Shown here: positions 9,501 to 15,181 of the stretch, piece by piece
How positions within the stretch are numbered: position 1 is the stretch's first letter
Layout: every line of letters begins with the position of its first letter
DNA from: Butyrivibrio fibrisolvens
Lineage (GTDB): Bacteria; Bacillota; Clostridia; Lachnospirales; Lachnospiraceae
DNA: 64,000 bases
Assembly (NCBI RefSeq): GCF_023206215.1
Contig: NZ_CP065800.1
Span: 1,612,001-1,676,000, forward strand
Direction: 5' to 3'
Made by a program: the position numbers and the translations under genes
Notes under the pieces: generated by a model
What the model saw: only the letters and a program-made list of their open reading frames with translations
The model's database searches: none
What the model was told of the DNA's origin: nothing

Positions 9501-12055
9501 TCGGTACAGATGCAAGCAAGAACGTAATAACAATCACCTACGAGCCGGCAGAGTTCGAATACACAGTAAATCATGTAGACGAACAGGGCAATGAGCTGGC
9601 AGATCCTGATACAGGAACAAAGAAGTTTGGTGAGACACTTGAAGGCCAGGGCTTCATAAAGACAGATATCGAAGGTTACACATACAAGGAAAAGACAGAT
9701 GATGTAACAATCGGTACAGATGCAAGCAAGAACGTAATAACAATCACCTACGAGCCGGCAGAGTTCGAATACACAGTAAATCATGTAGACGAACAGGGCA
9801 ATGAGCTGGCAGATCCTGATACAGGAACAAAGAAGTTTGGTGAGACACTTGAAGGTCAGGGCTTCATAAAGACAGATATCGAAGGTTACACATATAAGGA
9901 AAAGACAGATGATGTAACAATCGGTACAGATGCAAGCAAGAACGTAATAACAATTACCTACGAGCCGGCAGAGTTCGAATACACAGTAAATCATGTGGAC
10001 GAGCAGGGCAATGAGCTGGCAGATCCTGATACAGGAACAAAGAAGTTTGGTGAGACACTTGAAGGTCAGGGCTTCATAAAGACAGATATCGAAGGTTACA
10101 CATACAAGGAAAAGACAGATGATGTAACAATCGGTACAGATGCAAGCAAGAACGTAATAACAATTACCTACGAGCCGGCAGAGTTCGAATACACAGTAAA
10201 TCATGTGGACGAGCAGGGCAATGAGCTGGCAGATCCTGATACAGGAACAAAGAAGTTTGGTGAGACACTTGAAGGTCAGGGCTTCATAAAGACAGATATC
10301 GAAGGTTACACATACAAGGAAAAGACAGATGATGTAACAATCGGTACAGATGCAAGCAAGAACGTAATAACAATCACCTACGAGCCGGCAGAGTTCGAAT
10401 ACACAGTAAATCATGTAGACGAACAGGGCAATGAGCTGGCAGATCCTGATACAGGAACAAAGAAGTTTGGTGAGACACTTGAAGGTCAGGGCTTCATAAA
10501 GACAGATATCGAAGGTTACACATACAAGGAAAAGACAGATGATGTAACAATCGGTACAGATGCAAGCAAGAACGTAATAACAATCACCTACGAGCCGGCA
10601 GAGTTCGAATACACAGTAAATCATGTAGACGAACAGGGCAATGAGCTGGCAGATCCTGATACAGGAACAAAGAAGTTTGGTGAGACACTTGAAGGTCAGG
10701 GCTTCATAAAGACAGATATCGAAGGTTACACATACAAGGAAAAGACAGATGATGTAACAATCGGTACAGATGCAAGCAAGAACGTAATAACAATCACCTA
10801 CGAGCCGGCAGAGTTCGAATACACAGTAAATCATGTGGACGAACAGGGCAATGAGCTGGCAGATCCTGATACAGGAACAAAGAAGTTTGGTGAGACACTT
10901 GAAGGCCAGGGCTTCATAAAGACAGATATCGAAGGTTACATCTACAAAGAAAAGACAGATGATGTAACAATCGGTACAGATGCAAGCAAGAATGTAATAA
11001 CAATCACCTACGAAAAGGTTGAAGTAATCCTGTTTGTAGATCTTACAGCTGATGATAAGAGCGATACAGTAATGTATGATGCAACAGAGCATACAATTAT
11101 TGATACTTTCACTCTTACAGCTGATGATCCGGCTAACACAGTAACAGCATCTGGTGAAGATTTCATAATCACTGTTAATGGAAGAGATTATAAATTAACA
11201 GGCCTGACACTTTCAGGTGGAACCGGAACAGATGTTGATACTTACCCAGTAGCTATTGATGGACAGTATCAGGTAGTAACAACTATTGATGATCAGGAAG
11301 TTGACATGACAAGCAGCTTCACAGTAGTTCTTCCTGAAGATGCAGCTCTTACAATTACACCTGCATATGTAACATTAACTTCGGGTACATCTTCAAAGAC
11401 TTATGATGGTACAGCATTAACTAATCCAGAGGTTACGCAGGAAGGTACTTATTATGAGAGAGATGGAGAACTTACCTGGAACGTAACAGGAACACAGACA
11501 GCAGTTGGATCATCACCTAACTACTTTACAATTCTTATAAATGGTGATGCAGTTCCGCTTACTCCTACTCCAGCTCAAGAAGACATAACTCCAGTTGAGG
11601 AAGAGGAACAAGAACCGATACAGCCAATACAGGAAGCAAGGAATGAAGTGGTTACACATCATGGAAGACAGTATGGCGATTTCGATGAGATTATTGAGAC
11701 ACATAACTACATTATCCGTTTGGTATACGGTACGCTTACTGTAACAGATCCCGGAACACCTACACCTCCTCCAACACCACCTACACCGCCTACACCACCT
11801 ACACCTCCGACATTCACCATCGATCCTACACCTGCACCTGCGGCAGCAGCTCCTGTAGCAACACCTGCAGTACTTGGTGCAACAAGAGACGAAGAGATAA
11901 TCGCTCCTGAAGAACCCGCAGTTCTTGGTGAAAGCAGAACAAGACAGACCGGTGATGAAAGTCAGATACCTGCAAGAATCCTTCTTATGATGATCTGCGC
12001 AGGCGCAATAGTAACAATAATGATGATTGGCAGAAAGAAGGAAGAAGAGCAGTAA
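3560..12055 (+). CDS. Giant wall-anchored MucBP-repeat surface protein
   Basis: 2831 residues from ATG 3560, preceded by GAGAGGG; a TTG two codons upstream (3554) sits too close to that Shine-Dalgarno to be preferred. Order: signal peptide (1-36); Pro/Glu-rich stalk (37-125); three InlB-like modules (about 130-408, each with KFIGWKDA or similar); a long region with more Listeria-Bacteroides-type modules (GWYLGAPE near 780, GWYMDKAC near 1190, GWYTDEAC near 1271); 13 MucBP-like units of 70 residues (1578-2487), the first divergent and the other 12 almost identical; an MBG-like domain with KTYDGT near 2614; a Pro-Thr segment (2733-2752); two PAVLG motifs; RQTGDES (near 2794); membrane helix; basic tail. 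Role inferred: adhesin binding mucin, plant polysaccharide or other cells. It has its own promoter and leader and follows a paralogous surface gene. Repeat number probably varies between strains. Confidence 0.92.
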   Translation: MRKTKSRILAWMLTVALVLSTFASDFASIVTYADGSPDEETVEATAEPAAEPAPEVTEPAPEPEPDPDPEPAPEPEPTPDPEPEPQPVPEEEPEVEEEETEGELEEDVEGEDLTEEPEEVVEETSEDEANIITITYNTTEGGKVYKGEDEYVDYFEEKVNLDAETVVYVGTVAVADDGYTFKYWKDADDNTVSEDATFVPSGITESKTYTAVFEEIVVEPEEPEEPEEPEVEEVEVVEEKNVTVAYIATEGGSVSKETETVNVNDEEAAFEGSTATADDGYKFIGWKDADGNIVSEDPTYVPSNIEEDATYTAAFELEEDEEVAGAKVVTITYKTTEGGSVSKTSEKIDLEDKEAKIEGSTATADDGYKFIGWKDANGTVVWEEAKFTPSNIEKDTTFTAAFEKKEEKPAVTFHRTANGIYVRIDAPEGAFPKGTTVSVEAKNDDSIISAATKAAEDQAGDDYTVEKVIAVDITFSYDGHEIEPLVPISVSLTTSEIANANEASVVHVDDSGNASVVGASINGNKAEFSSDAFSVYAVVTGTHDENSRLLVKFFNGTTEIASIYVKESDKMEEVLYDPGVGTLAEDVIFMGWTTDEEYTTESTVYTIDGVRNAIANYENWESVKDGDTVIYYAALFKQYTVTYLDETNTALSENVISIKATASGEELVQEYTVNQAYSPSDDIHDFQGWNVIDVDSQDNIVKLNGEDYTYKEGNTFQNKDVISIIGNVIFTVNAPEGHWLIYEENGKGATYTAPQFILSDEVTVEPDPTRMVRKGYTFDGWYLGAPETIGVTDPTGAEFEFGRKLETKTTIYAKWTAVEEAPFTILIWKEKEGGSGSYEFAESYVGTGTVGESIKDSIIKEFTTGDLKYITIDGEKYGGITSVSSGTESDPYTGFTYSNTEDDEIVPEGTAVANIYFDRVQYTFRFYVTRTNNRGNSPEGSSAYSENGTYYGNWGTGLSYITSISGLGDISYESSGRYRYYYYSITAYYGDDISSLWPQYSSVTSSSTFVSWILMPSAKARIGDGGGQDTVKGSISIMDEQILGNLSSKSGNFVTARYGNPNAWTYYIHFGTTNAAGNIVYSETPDKTLDVKSQATSYTGQHAPAYDGYTNDADLTTGSTRSPYYVHFYYIPNKYAINFMDGAYIDGNGNVIENKSGENLSTTENITYKSDISSYNDYKPADVAGYIFDGWYMDKACTEGNEYVFDTMPLGSITVYAKWRQIEYRVFLHPNAGTDSTLSWGSNSQAMNFRIAYNGTISVPTGTRTGYTFVGWYTDEACTQVFNAEGFKLNETTVTTDYDKTSHFTDPMDKWGNGATSNKDVDRFWIKKEFNLYAKWRSTIEGADGINVEYSSYDTTLSVGSDTTKADSKTYVDQAKATAFPAVTAPTGYQFDHWVMQTWNGKSGEDGKYIDVEGSIIYPGQSYEVLLANAQKISNNDDEGTFTYIVRLRAAYKEVEEPTVTFIPWFENDGTEAFHEDTTNAEGKALVVNEAVNIQEALTREGYTFIGWARVDMGETTDAAISFMKTQSNYKKDNLTVYISYDSSSGTYTYNGNAVTQVAADETMPYQAMFAVWEKIPEYDYTVYHVNEDGEEIATSDTGKMTFGETLEGEVFIKDDIEGYVYKEKTEDVVIGENAEDNVITITYEPAEFEYTVNHVDEQGNELADPDTGTKKFGETLEGQGFIKTDIEGYTYKEKTDDVTIGTDASKNVITITYEPAEFEYTVNHVDEQGNELADPDTGTKKFGETLEGQGFIKTDIEGYTYKEKTDDVTIGTDASKNVITITYEPAEFEYTVNHVDEQGNELADPDTGTKKFGETLEGQGFIKTDIEGYTYKEKTDDVTIGTDASKNVITITYEPAEFEYTVNHVDEQGNELADPDTGTKKFGETLEGQGFIKTDIEGYTYKEKTDDVTIGTDASKNVITITYEPAEFEYTVNHVDEQGNELADPDTGTKKFGETLEGQGFIKTDIEGYTYKEKTDDVTIGTDASKNVITITYEPAEFEYTVNHVDEQGNELADPDTGTKKFGETLEGQGFIKTDIEGYTYKEKTDDVTIGTDASKNVITITYEPAEFEYTVNHVDEQGNELADPDTGTKKFGETLEGQGFIKTDIEGYTYKEKTDDVTIGTDASKNVITITYEPAEFEYTVNHVDEQGNELADPDTGTKKFGETLEGQGFIKTDIEGYTYKEKTDDVTIGTDASKNVITITYEPAEFEYTVNHVDEQGNELADPDTGTKKFGETLEGQGFIKTDIEGYTYKEKTDDVTIGTDASKNVITITYEPAEFEYTVNHVDEQGNELADPDTGTKKFGETLEGQGFIKTDIEGYTYKEKTDDVTIGTDASKNVITITYEPAEFEYTVNHVDEQGNELADPDTGTKKFGETLEGQGFIKTDIEGYTYKEKTDDVTIGTDASKNVITITYEPAEFEYTVNHVDEQGNELADPDTGTKKFGETLEGQGFIKTDIEGYIYKEKTDDVTIGTDASKNVITITYEKVEVILFVDLTADDKSDTVMYDATEHTIIDTFTLTADDPANTVTASGEDFIITVNGRDYKLTGLTLSGGTGTDVDTYPVAIDGQYQVVTTIDDQEVDMTSSFTVVLPEDAALTITPAYVTLTSGTSSKTYDGTALTNPEVTQEGTYYERDGELTWNVTGTQTAVGSSPNYFTILINGDAVPLTPTPAQEDITPVEEEEQEPIQPIQEARNEVVTHHGRQYGDFDEIIETHNYIIRLVYGTLTVTDPGTPTPPPTPPTPPTPPTPPTFTIDPTPAPAAAAPVATPAVLGATRDEEIIAPEEPAVLGESRTRQTGDESQIPARILLMMICAGAIVTIMMIGRKKEEEQ
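8291..11020 (+). repeat. 13 tandem 210-bp units encoding MucBP-like domains
   Basis: Unit starts fall exactly every 210 bp from 8291. Unit 1 is divergent at protein level; units 2-13 (starting at 8501) are nearly identical. The differences I found among units 2-13 are almost all silent (GTG/GTA for Val, GAG/GAA for Glu, ATC/ATT for Ile, GGT/GGC for Gly, TAC/TAT for Tyr); the only amino-acid change is Tyr to Ile in the last unit. This indicates recent amplification or gene conversion with the protein sequence held constant. Such an array is prone to expansion, contraction and assembly collapse. Confidence 0.97.
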
Positions 12056-12104
12056 TAAGTAACTAAAGTTAAGAATTATAGTTAAGTAATTCTCTCACAC
12101 AAGG

Positions 12105-12134
12105 AGCCGGCGGTGCGAATACGCATCGCCGGCT
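12105..12134 (+). terminator. Terminator of the giant surface gene
   Basis: Arms AGCCGGCGGTGCG (12105-12117) and CGCATCGCCGGCT (12122-12134) with one G-U pair, a 4-nt loop and a short T-rich tail (TCTATTTA). Lies 50 bp after the stop codon. Confidence 0.8.
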
Positions 12135-12174
12135 TCTATTTACGATTACTCTTTCTATATCACTTTTACATAGG

Positions 12175-12300
12175 TATAATATGACGTAAGGGCCAACATT
12201 TTTTGTTAGGACTATCTTTTGACAAAATGTGAGTTATTGCCCTGCAGAGTGCGAATTAAGAAGCGCATGATGCTTTTTCGGATGCACACAGTATTATAAC
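12175..12300 (+). promoter_or_regulatory. Leader module upstream of M32 gene, shared with 45750-45894
   Basis: Begins with a TATAAT box (12175-12180) running into AATATGACGTAAGG, then imperfect hairpins and AGTGCGAATT (12248-12257). The same two motifs in the same order and facing the downstream gene occur on the minus strand at 45894-45750, upstream of the carbohydrate-binding gene. It may be a repeated promoter or leader cassette. No -35 box of quality is visible at the expected distance from TATAAT. Confidence 0.4.
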
Positions 12301-12319
12301 TAAAGAGAGGATTATTCAT

Positions 12320-13816
12320 ATGACAACAAACGAAATGATAGACAAGTACAAGGAATGGGTCTTCAAATGTTCAGCATACAACATGGCCTTAGCGTTAATA
12401 GGCTTTGACAAGCAGACAATAGCTCCATCTGCGGGCGAGGAGTACAGGGATGAAAGGACAGCTTTTTTAAGCGGCGAGCTCTTTTCCATAGAGACAGATC
12501 CTGAGATGATGGAGATCATGAAGACTTTGAAGGATGATGATTCCATAGATCCTGATATCAAGAAGGCTGCGCAGCTTTACTATGACAATATGTTAAAAAC
12601 AGTCTGCATCCCCAAAGATGAGTTTGTAAGCTGGCAAAAACTTACCAATGAATCTTTTAACAACTGGCGTAGAGCCAAGGAAGCGGATGACTATACGATA
12701 TTCGAGCCTTATCTTAAGAAAGTCATAGACGGAAGTAAGAAGCTTTATGAATATCGTGGCAAGGATATGCCTATATATGATCAGATGCTTGATGACTATG
12801 AACCCGGCATGAACAGGGACAAGTATGACGCCTTTTTTGACGCACTTAAGGAGCGCCTTGTACCGCTTATCAAGAAGGTAGCAGATAAGGGCGGTATAGA
12901 CGACTCTTTCCTTTATAAAAAATGCGATATAGATGCCCAGAAGAAGTTCATGGAACACCTTCTTGACTACCTTGCCTATGACAAGAGCTGGGGCTATCAG
13001 AACGAGACTGAGCACCCCTTCACAGACTGGGTATGTGAGAATGACTGCCGTACTACCACCAAGTATCTTGAGGACAATATGGTATCAGCCATATTTTCAA
13101 CGATCCACGAATGCGGTCATGCATGGTATGAGCACAATATTGATCCAAAGTATGACGGAATGATCCTGTCCAACGGCGTATCAAGCGGTATGCATGAATC
13201 TCAGTCAAGACTTTGTGAGAACTATCTTGGAAGATCCAAGGCTTTCTGGGAAGCCAATTATGATAAGCTTACCGAGTGCTTCCCCGATCTTCTTGGAGGC
13301 GTGAGCCTTGATGACTTCATAAAAGCAGTCAATGTCAGCACACCTTCACTTGTTCGTACAGAAGCAGATGAGCTTACATATCCTATGCATATCCTGATAA
13401 GGTATGAGATAGAAAAAGGACTTTTTGATGGTACTATTTCTACAGAAGGCCTTGATAAGACCTGGGCTGACAAGTATGAAGAGTACCTTGGCATAAGACC
13501 TGAACATGCAAGAGACGGTATCTTGCAGGATGTACACTGGTCTGACGCTTCCTTTGGATATTTCCCGACATATGCTCTTGGTTCAGCTTTTGCAGCCCAG
13601 TTCATGGATTCTATGCGAAAAGACATAGATGTAGATTCATATCTAAGAGAGGGCAGATATGCTGAGATTGAAGGATGGCTTCGTGAGCACATCCACAGAT
13701 ACGGCTGCAGATACAATGCAGATGAGATCATGTTAAAGGCTACAGGTAAGCCCTTTGATGTAAACTACTACCTTGACTATCTTGAGGATAAATATACAAA
13801 GCTCTATAACTTATAA
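12320..13816 (+). CDS. M32 family metallocarboxypeptidase
   Basis: 498 residues, the usual length of the M32 (thermostable carboxypeptidase 1 / Taq) family. The zinc motif HECGH is at residues 263-267, with the family-typical GVSSGMHESQSRLCENYLGR about 25-45 residues later, which supplies the third metal ligand (Glu). It is all-alpha and has no signal peptide, so cytoplasmic: it trims C-terminal residues from peptides, probably in peptide recycling. ATG 12320 has AGAGAGG 11-17 bases upstream. The mtnA gene follows after 29 bp on the same strand, so the two may be co-transcribed, with the terminator only after mtnA. Confidence 0.93.
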   Translation: MTTNEMIDKYKEWVFKCSAYNMALALIGFDKQTIAPSAGEEYRDERTAFLSGELFSIETDPEMMEIMKTLKDDDSIDPDIKKAAQLYYDNMLKTVCIPKDEFVSWQKLTNESFNNWRRAKEADDYTIFEPYLKKVIDGSKKLYEYRGKDMPIYDQMLDDYEPGMNRDKYDAFFDALKERLVPLIKKVADKGGIDDSFLYKKCDIDAQKKFMEHLLDYLAYDKSWGYQNETEHPFTDWVCENDCRTTTKYLEDNMVSAIFSTIHECGHAWYEHNIDPKYDGMILSNGVSSGMHESQSRLCENYLGRSKAFWEANYDKLTECFPDLLGGVSLDDFIKAVNVSTPSLVRTEADELTYPMHILIRYEIEKGLFDGTISTEGLDKTWADKYEEYLGIRPEHARDGILQDVHWSDASFGYFPTYALGSAFAAQFMDSMRKDIDVDSYLREGRYAEIEGWLREHIHRYGCRYNADEIMLKATGKPFDVNYYLDYLEDKYTKLYNL

Positions 13817-13845
13817 ATAAATATATCAAACAAAGGAAAAATATC

Positions 13846-14937
13846 ATGAAAAGTATACTTGATTACGAAACAGTCGCTCTTGCAGATGAGCGTGATGCCA
13901 TCGTCATCATAGACCAGACCCTCCTTCCGGGGCAGACCAAACTTATAGACTTAAAGACTGGAGAAGAGATCTGGAACGCCATATACCTTCTTCAGGTAAG
14001 AGGAGCTCCTGCTATTGGCGTATGCGCAGGTTTTGGCATCTATATTCTTATGAAGCATTCCAAGGCTTCCAGCAAAGAAGAGTTCCTTTCAGAACTTAAG
14101 AAGAACAAGGACTATCTTAATAGCTCCCGCCCGACAGCTGTTAACCTTTCCTGGGCGCTTGAACGCATGGAGCATAAAGTCATTTCTTTTATCGAAGAAG
14201 AGAAAAGAGCCGGAAGATCTTTTGACAAAGAAGCTGTTATTAAAGTCATGCATGACGAATCCGAAGCCATCAAGGCAGAGGATATAGATGTGTGCAGAAG
14301 GATTGGAGAAAATGGCCTTACACTCCTAAAAAAAGGTGATGGTATCCTTACACACTGCAATGCAGGCCAGCTTGCAACCTGTAAGTACGGAACAGCAACA
14401 GCTCCTATATACCTCGGACATGAAAGAGGATATGACTTTCATGTATACTGCGATGAGACAAGACCCCTTTTGCAGGGAGCACGTCTTACAGCCTATGAGC
14501 TACATTCGGCAGGGATAGATACAACACTTATCTGCGACAATATGTCAGCTTCTATTATGAAGGCAGGTAAGATTCAGGCTATATTCGTAGGATGTGACAG
14601 AGTAGCTGCTAATGGAGATGCGGCCAACAAGATAGGTACAAGCGTTGTTGCAACTGTTGCAAAGCACTACGGCATACCTTTCTATGTATGCGCTCCTACA
14701 TCGACTATAGACATGAACACTTTTACAGGTGATGACATTGTCATAGAGCAAAGAAAACCTGAAGAAGTGACGGATATGTGGTACAAAGAGCGCATGGCTC
14801 CTGAAGGTGTCAAGGTCTACAATCCTGCTTTTGATGTAACAGACAACTCACTCATAAGTGGAATCGTAACAGAATATGGCGTCCTTAGAGCGCCGTATGA
14901 TAAGGCCATTAAAGAAATGTTCGAACAAAATAAATAA
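13846..14937 (+). CDS. mtnA: S-methyl-5-thioribose-1-phosphate isomerase
   Basis: 363 residues, matching MtnA and the related eIF2B-like aldose-phosphate isomerases. Family signatures: RGAPAIGVCAGFGIYI early on; THCNAGQLAT with the catalytic Cys; GCDRVAANGDAANKIGT with the catalytic Asp. It converts methylthioribose-1-phosphate to methylthioribulose-1-phosphate in methionine salvage; some homologues act on ribose- or 5-deoxyribose-1-phosphate. No other salvage gene lies nearby, so the exact substrate here is open. AAAGGAA precedes ATG 13846. It follows the M32 gene closely. Confidence 0.93.
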   Translation: MKSILDYETVALADERDAIVIIDQTLLPGQTKLIDLKTGEEIWNAIYLLQVRGAPAIGVCAGFGIYILMKHSKASSKEEFLSELKKNKDYLNSSRPTAVNLSWALERMEHKVISFIEEEKRAGRSFDKEAVIKVMHDESEAIKAEDIDVCRRIGENGLTLLKKGDGILTHCNAGQLATCKYGTATAPIYLGHERGYDFHVYCDETRPLLQGARLTAYELHSAGIDTTLICDNMSASIMKAGKIQAIFVGCDRVAANGDAANKIGTSVVATVAKHYGIPFYVCAPTSTIDMNTFTGDDIVIEQRKPEEVTDMWYKERMAPEGVKVYNPAFDVTDNSLISGIVTEYGVLRAPYDKAIKEMFEQNK

Positions 14938-14942
14938 TAGAC

Positions 14943-15003
14943 TTAAACTTCCTGCTTGGCTGGTGCCATGACCGAGAAAAACTTGTTAAGAGAGAAGTTT
15001 GAG
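14943..15003. repeat. Shortened relic of the 300-bp palindromic element (subfamily B)
   Basis: The left side (TTAAACTTCCTGCTTGGCTG, continuing GTGCC) aligns with the left terminus of the element at 50630 (TCAAACTTCCCACTTGGATG, continuing GTGCA). The right side ends GAAGTTTGAG, matching the opposite terminus. The inner 240 bp are missing. It sits between mtnA and its terminator. Confidence 0.6.
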
Positions 15004-15015
15004 CAATAGATAAGG

Positions 15016-15055
15016 ATCCCCGCACCAGGCAACTTATGAAGCCTGATGCGGGGAT
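15016..15055 (+). terminator. Terminator after mtnA
   Basis: Arms ATCCCCGCACCAGGC (15016-15030) and GCCTGATGCGGGGAT (15041-15055), 15 bp with one mismatch, followed by TTTTG. Confidence 0.8.
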
Positions 15056-15181
15056 TTTGTATCAGTTAATAAAACTTAATTAAAATCCGATATAAGGATA
15101 TAGCAAGGATTATGTTTAGATATTTGTATATTTACCGGAAACAGGTTGTAGTAGTTATCACCATTCGAGGATGAGCCCGTA

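Noticed and set aside
8291..11020. CRISPR-like regular repeats.
   Set aside because: The 210-bp period without spacers, in frame within a gene, is a protein repeat. The 32-bp and 36-bp repeats at 19094 and 30688 also have no unique spacers.
8345..11092. A 915-codon open frame on the minus strand, Cys/Leu/Tyr-rich.
   Set aside because: It lies wholly antisense to the MucBP array; because units are near identical, one stop-free antisense unit repeats 12 times. Its codon pattern simply mirrors the real gene and it has no start signals.
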